From NCBI GenBank assembly GCA_965229005.1, contig CBDDIP010000002.1, forward strand, positions 3,750,826 to 3,814,825: a DNA stretch of 64,000 bases, written 5' to 3'. Source of the stretch: CBDDIP01 sp965229005 (GTDB lineage Bacteria; Actinomycetota; Acidimicrobiia; Acidimicrobiales; Ilumatobacteraceae). Positions 1-9,764 of this stretch are shown here, one piece after another; within the stretch, counting starts at the first letter, position 1; each line of letters starts with the position of its first letter. A program made the translations under genes and the position numbers. Under the pieces are notes generated by a model. It worked only from the letters and a program-made list of their open reading frames with translations. It did no database searches and was not told where the DNA came from.

Positions 1-1855
1 CGATCAGCACGAGGCCGTCGCCGGCCGCGACCCGTGCACGCTGGAGCAGTGCCGGTACAGCGTCGACGATCAGCTCGGGGGCCAGATCGATCCGCGCGTC
101 CGGCGTCCTCAGGATCGCCGGGAGCCGGGACCGCAGTGGCCCGAAGTCGATGCCATGCGGGTGCTTCTGGAGGACGGCGAGGGTCACCCCCGCCGGATCT
201 GCCCCGAACCCGTCGCCGAACGGACCGGTGCGCACCAACGCGTCGACGATCCGGTCCTCCGTTGCGTCGCCGGTGACCATGGCCCGCAGCTCCTGCACGT
301 CGCGGCCGGTGACGTTGCTGTGCTCGTCGCCGCTGGCCGAGGCCAGGATGCCGACGAGGATCTCTTCGTGGAGCGTGTTCGGGTCCGCGAGCGGGCCCTT
401 GCCGCGAGCGATCAGCGTCAGCCGGGCGAGCACATCGGCTTCCGATGGTCCACCGGAGGCGAAGACCCGTGGCGACCAGTTGGCGACGCGCCGGATGGCG
501 TGGTCGTAGAACGCTGCGTCGTAGTGGCTCTTCTCCAGCTGCGATGGCACAGACAGGAGCACGTCGGCGTGTCGCGAGGTCTCGTTGAGGTACATGTCGA
601 CGCTGACCATGAAGTCGAGCCCGCCGAGTGCTCGATCGAGGCGCTCGCTCTCCGGCGTGGACAGCACCGGGTTGCCGCCGATCACGATCATCGCACGCAC
701 CTGTCCGGCGCCCGGCGTCTCGATCTCCTCGGCGAGTGCCGCGACGGGCAGCTCGCCGGTGACCTCGGGCAACCCCGACACGCGGCTGGCCCAGCGCCCG
801 ATGCGGAAGCCACGGCCGCCTCCCGAGGGCGCCAGCGGGCGGGCATGCGCGCTCTCACCCCACATCGCCCCACCGGGACGATCGAGGTTGCCGGTGATGA
901 TGTTCAGCACGTCGGTGGCCCACGAGCCGATCGTCCCATCGGGAACCGCGTGCACTCCGAGCCTGCCGTAGACCACCGCCCGCTCGGCCGCCGCCAACTC
1001 GTGCGCGAGACGGCGAATCGTCGATGCATCGATGCCGGTGACCTCAGCGGCGAGCGCCGGACTGAAGCCGGCCACCGCTGTCAACGCGACGTCGAGCCCG
1101 CGTAGGTGGTCACCCGCCTCGCCGGTGCGCACCAACCCGTCGACGGCGATCACGTTCACCAGCGCGCACAGCAGCACGGCGTCGGTGCCTGGACGGATGA
1201 AGATGTGCTCGTCGGCCGCAGCCGCCGTGCGCGTGCGTCGCGGGTCGACGACCACGACGCGCCCACCGCGGCGGCTGATCGCCTGCATCCGTCCCGGCCA
1301 ATCGGGGGCGGTGGCGAGCGACCCGTTGGACTCGAACGGGTTCGCGCCCAGCATCAGCAGGTGGTCGGTGCGGTCGATGTCGGGGATGACGTAGGCAAAC
1401 GGATCCCCGAACATGAGCCCCGACGACACGTGCCTCGGCATCTGGTCGACGGTCGACGCGGTGAACAGGTTGCGCGTGCCGAACGAACGGAGCAGCGGCC
1501 GCAACCAGAACGCGCCGGCGAGGCCATGGACGTTCGGGTTGCCGAGGTAGATCCCAACGGAGTCTGGGCCGTGCTCGCGCACGATCGCGCCGAGCCGGGC
1601 GTCGATCTCGCTGAACGCCTCGTCCCATGACGCCTCGATCAGCGCTGTGCCGCGACGGACCATCGGCGATCGCAGCCGATCCGGGTCTTCGTGCAGCTGC
1701 TTCAGCGTCGAACCCTTCGGGCACAGGAACCCGTGCGAGAACACATCCTCGACGTCGCCCCGGATCCGCGCCACCCGCCCGTCGCGGACGGAGATCTCGA
1801 GCCCGCACGTCGCCTCGCAGAGTGGGCAGGTGCGGTGGTGCACGTCGACGCTCAT
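1..1855 (-). CDS. Molybdopterin-dependent oxidoreductase (formate dehydrogenase/nitrate reductase-like), 3' part outside window
   Basis: Partial gene; about 618 N-terminal residues are visible and the C-terminus runs off the left edge. The ATG at 1855-1853 opens a protein whose first 48 residues carry the cysteines of a [4Fe-4S] cluster (C10, C13, C17, C45, pattern CxxCxxxC...CPKG), as in the bis-MGD molybdenum enzymes. Downstream are the family segments for pterin binding, such as LGANPFESNGS and the VVVVDPRRT stretch. There is no Tat signal, so it is probably cytoplasmic. The substrate cannot be read from sequence; in actinobacteria this branch contains formate dehydrogenase-like and generic two-electron oxidoreductases. 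It is divergent from the serine hydrolase at 2023. Confidence 0.85.
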   Translation of the reverse strand, partial: MSVDVHHRTCPLCEATCGLEISVRDGRVARIRGDVEDVFSHGFLCPKGSTLKQLHEDPDRLRSPMVRRGTALIEASWDEAFSEIDARLGAIVREHGPDSVGIYLGNPNVHGLAGAFWLRPLLRSFGTRNLFTASTVDQMPRHVSSGLMFGDPFAYVIPDIDRTDHLLMLGANPFESNGSLATAPDWPGRMQAISRRGGRVVVVDPRRTRTAAAADEHIFIRPGTDAVLLCALVNVIAVDGLVRTGEAGDHLRGLDVALTAVAGFSPALAAEVTGIDASTIRRLAHELAAAERAVVYGRLGVHAVPDGTIGSWATDVLNIITGNLDRPGGAMWGESAHARPLAPSGGGRGFRIGRWASRVSGLPEVTGELPVAALAEEIETPGAGQVRAMIVIGGNPVLSTPESERLDRALGGLDFMVSVDMYLNETSRHADVLLSVPSQLEKSHYDAAFYDHAIRRVANWSPRVFASGGPSEADVLARLTLIARGKGPLADPNTLHEEILVGILASASGDEHSNVTGRDVQELRAMVTGDATEDRIVDALVRTGPFGDGFGADPAGVTLAVLQKHPHGIDFGPLRSRLPAILRTPDARIDLAPELIVDAVPALLQRARVAAGDGLVLI

Positions 1856-2022
1856 GCACGAGATCGGACCACGCGACCGAGCATGCGACAAGATCGGAAA
1901 CCCTTACGGTCAGCGATCCGCGCTCTATCAGTAGTGGTTCCCGACATTGACGCCACGCCCGGCCGGACGTGTGATGGGCCGACGACCCCTGCCACGGACG
2001 GGGTCGGGCGAGGGGGCCCACC

Positions 2023-3210
2023 ATGAGCAGCAACCGAACGGCCGTCGAGATCAGCGGCACCTGCGATCCGAGGTTCACAGCCGTGCAGGAGGCGTTCACC
2101 GAGAACTTCGCCAGCAACGGCGATGTCGGTGCCGCGGTGTCGGTCGTGGTCGACGGTGCCACCGTCGTCGACCTGTGGGGAGGCGAGGCGTCGCCAGGCA
2201 CGCCATGGGGCCGAGACACGCTGGTCAACGTGTGGTCCTCGACGAAGGGCGCTGTTGCGCTGGCCGCGCACGTGCTGGTCGATCGCGGCCTGCTGGACCT
2301 CGACGCCCCGGTGGCTCGCTACTGGCCCGAGTTCGCGGCGGCCGACAAGGAGGAGCTACCCGTCCGGTTCCTGCTCAGCCACCGCGCCGGCCTCAGCGGC
2401 GCGCGCGATCCGATCGGCATCGACGACCTCGCCGACTGGCACAAGGTCACGTCCAGCCTGGCCTCGATGGCGCCGTGGTGGGAGCCGGGAACCGCCTCGG
2501 GCTACCACGCGCTGACCTTCGGCTACCTCGTCGGCGAGGTCATCCGGCGAGTCTCGGGGATGTCGGTGGGAACGTTCGTCGCGAACGAGATCAGCGGGCC
2601 ACTCGGCGCCGACGTGGTGATCGGGCTCGGCGACGCGGAGATCGCCCGGTGCGCCACACTGACGATGGACGAACCACCGGCCGACAGCGCCAACGCGGCG
2701 ATGTTCGCGCAGCTCGATCCTGCCGTGCTGGCGGCGCTGATGAACCCCTCGATGGCCGCGCCCGCCGCCGCCGACATCGGCAACGCCGACGCGTGGCGGC
2801 GAGCGGAGATCCCGGCAGCCAACGGGCACGCGACGGCCCGGGGCCTGGCCACGATGTACTCCGCCCTTGCGCAGGGTGGCCGCCACAGGCAGGTGCGCCT
2901 GCTGTCGGCCGTCGCGGCCGAACGGGTGCGCGAAGGCCAGGGAGCAACGGTCGATCTCGTGCTCGGCGCCGGCAACGGCGGGCTGCCATCCGAGTGGGGC
3001 CTCGGCTATCTGCTCTCCGGTCCGCACGCGGTGCTCGGGCCGAACCCGAGAGCGTTCGGGCACGGCGGTTACGGCGGCTCGTTCGGCATGGCCGACCCCG
3101 AGGCCCGGGCGTCGATCGGCTACGTGATGAACCACATGGGCAACAACCTCGTGGGCGATCCTCGCCAGCTGGCCATCATCGGTGCGTTCTACGACTGCCT
3201 CGGAGCATGA
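2023..3210 (+). CDS. Serine hydrolase, class C beta-lactamase/esterase (EstB) family
   Basis: A 395-residue protein of the beta-lactamase-related serine hydrolases. The SxxK nucleophile motif is S72-S73-T74-K75 within a VWSSTKG context. The second-motif tyrosine probably lies in the SGYHALTFGYLVGE segment, and the HGGYGGS stretch near the C-terminus replaces the KTG motif, which is typical of esterase-type members. There is no signal peptide, so it is likely a cytoplasmic esterase or lactonase rather than an antibiotic-resistance enzyme. ATG at 2023. It is clearly related to the proteins at 36515 and 37656; the first two share long identical blocks such as PWWEPGTASGYHA. The next small gene overlaps its stop codon (ATGA). 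Confidence 0.88.
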   Translation: MSSNRTAVEISGTCDPRFTAVQEAFTENFASNGDVGAAVSVVVDGATVVDLWGGEASPGTPWGRDTLVNVWSSTKGAVALAAHVLVDRGLLDLDAPVARYWPEFAAADKEELPVRFLLSHRAGLSGARDPIGIDDLADWHKVTSSLASMAPWWEPGTASGYHALTFGYLVGEVIRRVSGMSVGTFVANEISGPLGADVVIGLGDAEIARCATLTMDEPPADSANAAMFAQLDPAVLAALMNPSMAAPAAADIGNADAWRRAEIPAANGHATARGLATMYSALAQGGRHRQVRLLSAVAAERVREGQGATVDLVLGAGNGGLPSEWGLGYLLSGPHAVLGPNPRAFGHGGYGGSFGMADPEARASIGYVMNHMGNNLVGDPRQLAIIGAFYDCLGA

Positions 3211-3395
3211 ACCTGCGCAACGTCCAGCAACTGACCCTGCAGCTGCGGTACCACCGGCTGCTGACCGGCGCGACCGGTGGTTCACCGCCGACGGTGGAGG
3301 GCGAGCTGGAGTGCGACGACGGCTCGATCCGCCCGTTCATCGGTTGGCTCGGACTGGTCAACGAGCTCGAACGGCTCGTCACCGAGTCCGGCTGA
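3207..3395 (+). CDS. Small hypothetical protein, translationally coupled to the serine hydrolase
   Basis: A 62-residue protein whose ATG at 3207 overlaps the TGA of the upstream serine hydrolase in an ATGA junction, which argues for translational coupling. The sequence is mixed polar and hydrophobic, with a basic N-terminal third (LQLRYHRLLT), an acidic middle (EGELECDDGS) and a C-terminal piece resembling a short amphipathic helix. No signal peptide, transmembrane helix or known domain is recognised. It ends just before the convergent LuxR-type regulator. Supporting evidence is the coupling and the uninterrupted frame; the function is unknown. Confidence 0.5.
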   Translation: MNLRNVQQLTLQLRYHRLLTGATGGSPPTVEGELECDDGSIRPFIGWLGLVNELERLVTESG

Positions 3396-3418
3396 GCCGT
3401 CGACGCCGACCTGGCGCC

Positions 3419-6247
3419 TCAATCGCCGGCGTGCTGATCGTCGTCGGGCATGCCGTGCTCGTCCAGCAGCCTGGCGAGCTGCAGTCGGGAGCTCACCCCG
3501 AGCTTGGCGTAGATGCGCGAGAGGTAGACCTCGACCGTGCGCTCGCTGTAGTTCGTGGCACGCGCGATGTCGCGGTTGCGGATGCCGGTCTGCACGAGCC
3601 GTGCGATCTGGGCTTCCGCCGTGGTGAGCTGCCCATGCGTGGTCCGCTTCCGTCGCGGCACCTTGGCCCCGCGCTCGCGCAGCAGCGCCGCGGTGCGCCG
3701 CCGATCCGCCTCTGCACCGAGCGCCGTGAAGGTCTCGTGCGCCGCAAGCAGCGCGTCCGTGCACGTGAGGTCGAGCGAACCGGCAACGAGCTGCGACAGC
3801 GCGGTCTCGTGCGCCAGACCCTCCCGCTGGGCGATCACCACGCTGCTCATCGCCGCTTGAGCATCCTCGTGGACGAGTGCCCGCGCGCGGAACATGAGCG
3901 CGCGCGCCCATGGCCTCGGGTCGTGGTCGGTCTCGACGATGTGCTCCAGCCGTTCGAGGGCTTCGGCCGCTGCCCTGCGATCGCCCCGGCGCACCTCGAG
4001 CTCGACCAGACGGGCGACGGCCTGGGGCATCCACACCTGATCCGTCGGACGCTCGATCGTGGCGCGCAGGAGGCTGCGCGCCCCGTCGTCGTCGCCGGTT
4101 GCCGCCAACGCGCCCGCCGTCGCCCACGTTGCCATCGTGGCCGAGCCGCCGCTGATCGGTTGGTTGACCAGCGCCAGCGCCTCGTGCAGCTGACCTTTCG
4201 CCGTGCAGATGTCGATCTCGACGCACTGCAGGTAGCGCTGCACGCTTGCCGAGCTGTGGATGTCGCGCTTGGAGCTGGAGAGGGCGCCCAGCGCGTCCTC
4301 CCACTCACCGCGCATCCAGCTGAGCCCGAACCGGGCAGCCACGACGCCGGCCGAGTAGGTCCCGGGGCCGATGTCGCCGAGGACTGCCTCCGCCTCGTCG
4401 GTGGCCACCATGCCGAGCGTGACGAACCCCACCGACACGATCGACCACGCCCGGCGCGTGAGGCCGTAGACGGTCATCGTCGAGCGGGCTTCGAGCGCCG
4501 CAGCGTGCAGCTGCTCCCAACGAGCGACGGCATCGGCCATCGTCCCGGCGATGCCCGCCGCCGCCGACAGGAACGAGTGCACGAGCACCGCCTCGGCAGG
4601 AGAACGTGGCGGGTGCGCGTTGGCGGCGACCATCGCCGCGCTCGCCAGCGACGCGTCGCCGGTTCCCGCCACGAGCATCGCGTGCTGGGAGAGGAGGAAC
4701 GGCGACGTCGTGCCGCTGCCCACCTCGCGCTCGGCGAGGTGGCGAGCCTCGTCGACCTTGCCCGCATCGAACAGCGCCCCGATCACCGCATTGGCGACCC
4801 TGGTCCGTTCCTCGCCTGGCGGCAGGCGGTGCAGCGCGGCCAGGCCCGCCTCCACGGCCTCGGACGGGCGACCGGCCAGGATGAGGCACCGCGCGCGCAG
4901 CGCGAGCACCTCGGTGCACAGCGGATCGTCGTCCGGCACCAGCCGCAGCGCCTTCTGGCAGAGCTCGGCGGCAGACAGCGGACCCGTTGCCTTGATCGCC
5001 TCCGCGGCGTCGCGCAGCACGCCGGCCGCGACCAGGTCACCGACGTCGGCCGACTCCGCGACGTGCCACGCCAGCCGGGACAGGTCCACCGCATCGCCGC
5101 GAAGGCGGCGGTCGGCAAGGTGCTCGGCGACCACCTGATGGATGCGCCGTCGCTCGGCCGGCCCGATGTCGTCGTAGAGGGCGTCGGCAACGAAGGGATG
5201 GAACAGCATCCACACCTGCTCGCCGTCGTCGACGACGATGCCGCGCCGTTCGAGCTCGTCGAACGCCTCGGCGACATCGGCGGGATCGAGCCGGATCAGT
5301 GCCGCCAGCATCCCGAGGTCGGCCGCGCGAACGCGGTGCAGCACGGCAACCACCTGCGCCACGCGCCGACAGGCAGGCGACAGCGGGAACAGCCGTTGCA
5401 GCACCGCGGTGTGCCGAGTCAGGTGGAGATCGCCCGGGCCGCCCTGGAAGGCAACGCCGAGCGCTGCGACGTCGAGCCGGTCGAGCTCGGACAGCGAGTT
5501 CGCCATCTCGAGGACGAAGAGCGGGTTGCCACCGCTGTGCCGGCTGACGACCTCGGCCACCGACCTGTTGACCGGCTTGCCGAAGACGTCTTCGAGGACG
5601 GCCTGCACGAGGTCCTCGGTGAGCGGTCCGAGGTGGAGCTCCTCCACCTCGGGCCAGTCGGCCAGGCGTGACAGGAGCTCCGCCGCGTTGTCGTCCACCT
5701 CGCGCCCCGGCGACCGCGTGGTGCAGACGAACGAGATGTTCCGTTCTGCGATCCGGCCCAGCACGACACCGAGCAGCGCCAGCGACTCATGATCGAGCGC
5801 GTGGAGGTCGTCGATCGCCAGTGCCGTCGGCGTGCGATCGCCGGCTTCGATGAGCATCCGGGCGAAGGCATCGCAGATCTGGGCGAACGACAGCCGCGCG
5901 TCCGCCTGCCCGGGATCGGCGATGAACGAACGGACGGCGTCCGCTCCAGCGGTGAACGCCGCGTCCTGCGCAGCTGCGCGTTCGAGCGCCAACGACAACG
6001 CCCCGAACGGCACGCGCGCCTCGTGCGCGTTGGCTCGCACCACAAGGACCTGGTGACCCTTGCTGCGCGCTCTCGTCGTCACCTCGTTGAGCAGCCGGGT
6101 CTTGCCGATGCCCGGTTCGCCGCGGATGACCAGCGCCGTGGCCACCCCGAGGGTCTGCTCCAGCGCGAGCGCGACCAGCGCCGCTTCGGCATGGCGGCCG
6201 ACGAACGACGGGGCGGCCCTCGTCGTTCGCGCGGTTGCTCCGGGCAC
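3419..6247 (-). CDS. Large ATP-binding LuxR-family (LAL/MalT-type) transcriptional regulator
   Basis: A 942-residue regulator. Near the N-terminus, after an FVGR entry, lies a Walker A motif (RGEPGIGKT, roughly residues 42-50) and further on a Walker B-like LAIDDLHALD stretch, defining a STAND/AAA ATPase module. The long middle is alpha-helical and repeat-like (TPR-type), and the last 65 residues form a LuxR helix-turn-helix (LTTAEAQIARLV ... RTVEVYLSRIYAKLGVSSR). Such LAL proteins integrate an inducer and ATP and activate adjacent operons. It is divergent from the Liv-type transporter genes starting at 6429, so regulation of that transporter is a reasonable inference but is not shown. Confidence 0.88.
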   Translation of the reverse strand: MPGATARTTRAAPSFVGRHAEAALVALALEQTLGVATALVIRGEPGIGKTRLLNEVTTRARSKGHQVLVVRANAHEARVPFGALSLALERAAAQDAAFTAGADAVRSFIADPGQADARLSFAQICDAFARMLIEAGDRTPTALAIDDLHALDHESLALLGVVLGRIAERNISFVCTTRSPGREVDDNAAELLSRLADWPEVEELHLGPLTEDLVQAVLEDVFGKPVNRSVAEVVSRHSGGNPLFVLEMANSLSELDRLDVAALGVAFQGGPGDLHLTRHTAVLQRLFPLSPACRRVAQVVAVLHRVRAADLGMLAALIRLDPADVAEAFDELERRGIVVDDGEQVWMLFHPFVADALYDDIGPAERRRIHQVVAEHLADRRLRGDAVDLSRLAWHVAESADVGDLVAAGVLRDAAEAIKATGPLSAAELCQKALRLVPDDDPLCTEVLALRARCLILAGRPSEAVEAGLAALHRLPPGEERTRVANAVIGALFDAGKVDEARHLAEREVGSGTTSPFLLSQHAMLVAGTGDASLASAAMVAANAHPPRSPAEAVLVHSFLSAAAGIAGTMADAVARWEQLHAAALEARSTMTVYGLTRRAWSIVSVGFVTLGMVATDEAEAVLGDIGPGTYSAGVVAARFGLSWMRGEWEDALGALSSSKRDIHSSASVQRYLQCVEIDICTAKGQLHEALALVNQPISGGSATMATWATAGALAATGDDDGARSLLRATIERPTDQVWMPQAVARLVELEVRRGDRRAAAEALERLEHIVETDHDPRPWARALMFRARALVHEDAQAAMSSVVIAQREGLAHETALSQLVAGSLDLTCTDALLAAHETFTALGAEADRRRTAALLRERGAKVPRRKRTTHGQLTTAEAQIARLVQTGIRNRDIARATNYSERTVEVYLSRIYAKLGVSSRLQLARLLDEHGMPDDDQHAGD

Positions 6248-6428
6248 TGATCACCCCCTGCGTCGTCGCATCCTGTCCCCGGCGACACTGTATTGCTCGG
6301 CTGCACCGGCGGACCGGGCGACCGCGCGGATCGCTAAGTCGTTGAGGATCCCCGACTATCCGACGCCATCGCCTCGTGGTCCCCTGATCGATGAGCGGCC
6401 GCTCACGGCCGACACGAGGGGGCTCGTC
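6248..6428. promoter_or_regulatory. Divergent intergenic region between LAL regulator and liv operon
   Basis: This 181-base gap separates two divergently transcribed units and must contain both promoters. A strong purine-rich ribosome-binding site (gagggggc) precedes the substrate-binding protein start at 6429. No convincing palindrome was found, so no operator is claimed. Confidence 0.4.
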
Positions 6429-7757
6429 ATGATCACACGCCGACGTCTGGCATCCACCTGCACCGTGCTGCTGTTCGCAGTCACGTCGTGCGGTTCCGAT
6501 GACACCGCATCGACCGACACCGGGCCGGCAGCGACCGTGCGCCCGACGTCATCGGAGCCCGTCGCAACGGACCCGGCGTCGACGGATCCCGGCTCGACGG
6601 CGCCTGCTGTCAGCGATCCACCGACGACCGAAGCGGGGCCGGCGACCGGCGACCCGATCAAGGTCGGGTTCGTCAGCTTGGAAGGTGGCGCCGTGTCACT
6701 GCCCGAGCTGCGCATCGGTGCGCAGACAGCGGCCGCCTACGTCAACGAGCACGGTGGCGCCAACGGGCGTCCGATCGAGATCGTGCCGTGCAACGTGGAC
6801 GGCACGCCGGAGAAGTCCATCGACTGCGCCAACCAGCTCGTCAGCGACGGCGTCAGCCTGGTGATGGAGGGCTACGACCCGAGCAGCGATGCGATGCTGC
6901 CGGTGCTCGACTCCGCCGGCATCGCGCTGACCGGGCACGCCGCGTTCGGGCCGGCGCAGCAGAAGGCCGACAACGCCTTCTTCTTCGGCACCGCCAACCC
7001 ATCGTTCTCCGCCGGCTTCCTCGACTACTACGCCAAGCAGGGCGCCACCTCGCTGATGATGTTCCTGCCGGACAACGCCGCCTTCCGCGACTCCGCCGAC
7101 ACGATCCTCAAGCCGATCGCCGCCGAGCTCGACCTCGACGCGACGATCACCTTCTACAACCCGGCGTCGGCGGACTGGGCGGCGCTCGCCACCACCGCGC
7201 TCGCCGCCAACCCCGACGTCGTCGGCACGATCGCGCCGGACGGCGACTGCATCGGCCTGCTGGGCGGCCTGCGCAGCGTCAACTACCCGGGCAAGGTCTT
7301 CCTCGGCGCCTGCTCGTTGTTCCTCGCCGCCGACCCCACGAGCGCCGTCGGGGTGGCCACCACCTCGGATCTGTGGAAGCCCACCGACATGGCAACGCCG
7401 CCGCCGGCCAAGCAGGCCGAGCTCCAGCTGTACATCGACGCGATGACCGCCGCCGGCCACGAGGACCTGATCAACGGCTTCGCCTGGGACTACTTCTCCG
7501 ACACGGTGAACCTCAGCCGGGTGCTGTCCACCATCACTGGCGACGTCACGCCGGCGTCGATCACGGACGCCTTCATGGCCACCAAGGACTTCGACAGCTT
7601 CATGGGCCCGACGATCTCCTGCGACCACAGCGCCTGGCCCGGCGAATCCGCCTGCGGCAACCAGGTGCTCCTGTACGAGGTGCAGGCAGACGGCACGCAG
7701 AAGGCGCTGACGAAGGAGTTCATCGACACCTCCAGCTACATCGCCGTCCTCGGCTGA
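6429..7757 (+). CDS. ABC transporter substrate-binding lipoprotein, branched-chain amino-acid (LivJ/K) type
   Basis: A 442-residue secreted receptor. The ATG at 6429 is preceded by a gaggggg ribosome-binding site. The N-terminus has a basic stretch (ITRRRLA), a hydrophobic core and the lipobox VTSC, so it should be a membrane-anchored lipoprotein. A Thr/Ser/Pro/Asp-rich linker of about 45 residues follows, then a type I periplasmic-binding fold opening with IKVGFVSLEGGAV and containing the AYVNEHGGANGRPIE segment typical of LivJ relatives. It is the first gene of a four-gene unit with a fused permease and two ATPases. In actinobacteria such receptors bind branched-chain amino acids, amides, urea or aromatic acids; the ligand here cannot be named. 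Confidence 0.9.
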   Translation: MITRRRLASTCTVLLFAVTSCGSDDTASTDTGPAATVRPTSSEPVATDPASTDPGSTAPAVSDPPTTEAGPATGDPIKVGFVSLEGGAVSLPELRIGAQTAAAYVNEHGGANGRPIEIVPCNVDGTPEKSIDCANQLVSDGVSLVMEGYDPSSDAMLPVLDSAGIALTGHAAFGPAQQKADNAFFFGTANPSFSAGFLDYYAKQGATSLMMFLPDNAAFRDSADTILKPIAAELDLDATITFYNPASADWAALATTALAANPDVVGTIAPDGDCIGLLGGLRSVNYPGKVFLGACSLFLAADPTSAVGVATTSDLWKPTDMATPPPAKQAELQLYIDAMTAAGHEDLINGFAWDYFSDTVNLSRVLSTITGDVTPASITDAFMATKDFDSFMGPTISCDHSAWPGESACGNQVLLYEVQADGTQKALTKEFIDTSSYIAVLG

Positions 7758-7769
7758 CGCGCCGGCTCC

Positions 7770-9764
7770 GTGAGCATCGTCCTGCTGTTCCTGATCGTCG
7801 GGCTCGGGCTCGGCGCGGTGTACGCCGCGCTGGCCCTGGGCCTGGTGATCGTCTACAAGGGCACGGGCATCGTCAACTTCGCGCAGGGGGCGATGGCGAT
7901 GTGGGGAGCGTTCGTCTACGACGAGCTGCGCCGGACGGGCGACTTCGTCTTCGTCGTCGGGCGCTTCCACCTCGGGTCGGGCGCCGTGGTGGCGGTGGCG
8001 GCCGGCATCGCGTCCAGCGCGGCAGTCGGCGGTCTCGCGCACGTGCTCGTGTTCCACCCGTTGCGCGCGGCACCGGTGCTTGCCAAGGTGATCGCCTCGC
8101 TCGGGTTGCTGGTGACCTTGCAGGCGCTCGTGACGATCCGCTTCGGGTCGACGCCGCGGGCGGTGCGGCCGATCTTGCCGCGAGGCAACGTCGACTTCGC
8201 CGGACTGACCTTCACCGTCGACCGCCTCTACCTCACCGGGCTGGTCGTCGTGCTCGGCGCCGCCACGTGGGCCGTGCTGCGCTTCACCCGTCGGGGCACC
8301 GCGGTGCGCGCCGCGGCGGAGAACGAACGATCGGCCGAGATGCTCGGCTACGCCCCGCAGGTGCTGGCCGGCGCAACGTGGGTGATCGGCGCCGCGTTGG
8401 GCGGCGCGGTGGCGATCTGCGCCGCATCGGTGACCACCCTGGACGCGACGAGCTACGCGTTGTACGTGGTCCCGGCACTCGCCGCGGCGTTGCTCGGCCA
8501 GCTGTCGTCGGTCGGCCTGGCGATCGGTGCCGGCCTCGCGTTCGGCGCCGCGCAGTCCGAACTGACCTACCTGGCGACGAAGCCGTGGTGGCCCTCGTGG
8601 GCGGCCGCGGGCATCAACGACGTGCTGCCGCTCCTCGTCGTGATCATCGCCCTGTTCGCGCTCGGCAAGAACCTGCCGTCGCGTGCGACCGCTGCGTCGC
8701 CGGCGCTGCCGGCGGTGTTCGTGCCGACGCGGCGGCCGATCGTCTCGATCGTCGGTCTCGGCACGGTGGTGCTCGGGCTCGTCGCCACCCACGGCACGGT
8801 CCGGTTCGGGATCATCACGTCGATGATCATGGCCATCATCAGCCTCTCGTTGGTCCTGCTGACCGGGTTCGCCGGTCAGGTGTCGCTCGCGCAGGCAGCG
8901 TTCGCAGGCACCGGCGGGTTCGTGCTGTCACGACTCGCCACGAGCGCGCACGTGCCGTTCCCGTTCTCGCTCCTCCTCGGTGCACTCGCAGCCGGCGCCG
9001 TCGGTGTGATCATCGCCATCCCGGCGCTGCGCGTGCGCGGCTCGCAGCTGGCGGTCGTGACGATGGCCGCCGCCGTCGCTGTCGAGCGCTTCGTCTTCGG
9101 CAACCCGGGCATCACGCCGCCGCTCGGCAACCCCGTGCCCGACGCCAACCTGTTGGGCATCGACCTCGCCGTCCGCCGCGGGCGCGACCTCGTCCGCATC
9201 TCGTTCGGGCTCTTCGTGCTGGTCGTGCTCGCCGCCTCGATCGTGCTGGTCGTCAACGTCACGCGCGGACGCGCCGGGCGGGCGATGCTGGCCGTGCGCT
9301 CCAACGAGCGCGCTGCGGCCAGCGCCGGCATCAACGTCGTCGCGGTCAAGCTGACGGTCTTCGGGATCAGCTCGTTTCTCGCCGGGCTCGCCGGCGGGCT
9401 GCTCGGCTACAGCCGCGGCCAGGTGTCGGTCGGTTCCTTCACCGCCCTTGTCGGCGTCTCGTTGTTGGCGTACGCCTACCTCGGCGGCATCACCAGCATC
9501 AGCGGCGCGCTCATCGCCGGCACGCTTGCACCACTCGGTGTCGGCTACGTGGTGCTCAACGATCTCCTCGGCGAGGACCTCGGTCGGTACTACCTGCTGA
9601 TCTCCGGCATCTCGCTCGTCGTGACGTCGGTGCTCAACCCGATCGGCATCTCCGGTCAGGTCGCGCTGGCGCGGCGGCAGCTGGCGGCACGCCGACGGAT
9701 CGCGGCAAAGCGCGAGGGCAGCGCCCGAGGGGAGGCGTCGTGTCCGACGGTGCTCACGCCCTGA
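7770..9764 (+). CDS. Fused LivH-LivM permease of a branched-chain amino-acid-type ABC transporter
   Basis: A 664-residue integral membrane protein combining both permeases. Roughly residues 1-295 match LivH (N-terminal GLGLGAVYAALALGLVIVYKG and the RAAAENERSAEMLGY cytoplasmic loop). About residues 315-630 match LivM (LTGFAGQVSLAQAAFAGTGG and the MLAVRSNERAAASAGIN loop). Two separate polypeptides is the usual arrangement, so this is a real fusion, although known elsewhere in actinobacteria. It starts with GTG at 7770, 12 bases after the receptor gene. The ATPase gene at 9740 begins inside its 3' end, indicating one transcript. Confidence 0.9.
   Translation: MSIVLLFLIVGLGLGAVYAALALGLVIVYKGTGIVNFAQGAMAMWGAFVYDELRRTGDFVFVVGRFHLGSGAVVAVAAGIASSAAVGGLAHVLVFHPLRAAPVLAKVIASLGLLVTLQALVTIRFGSTPRAVRPILPRGNVDFAGLTFTVDRLYLTGLVVVLGAATWAVLRFTRRGTAVRAAAENERSAEMLGYAPQVLAGATWVIGAALGGAVAICAASVTTLDATSYALYVVPALAAALLGQLSSVGLAIGAGLAFGAAQSELTYLATKPWWPSWAAAGINDVLPLLVVIIALFALGKNLPSRATAASPALPAVFVPTRRPIVSIVGLGTVVLGLVATHGTVRFGIITSMIMAIISLSLVLLTGFAGQVSLAQAAFAGTGGFVLSRLATSAHVPFPFSLLLGALAAGAVGVIIAIPALRVRGSQLAVVTMAAAVAVERFVFGNPGITPPLGNPVPDANLLGIDLAVRRGRDLVRISFGLFVLVVLAASIVLVVNVTRGRAGRAMLAVRSNERAAASAGINVVAVKLTVFGISSFLAGLAGGLLGYSRGQVSVGSFTALVGVSLLAYAYLGGITSISGALIAGTLAPLGVGYVVLNDLLGEDLGRYYLLISGISLVVTSVLNPIGISGQVALARRQLAARRRIAAKREGSARGEASCPTVLTP

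Noticed and set aside
3182..5671. A very long open frame on the plus strand opposite the LAL regulator
   Set aside because: Arg/His/Gln/Pro-dominated composition and exact antisense position; it is the mirror of a real gene in high-GC DNA.
6788..9739. Plus-strand open frame covering the liv genes in another frame
   Set aside because: Arg-rich low-quality sequence; the receptor, permease and ATPases in the chosen frames carry all motifs. Only the end after 9740 is real (livG).
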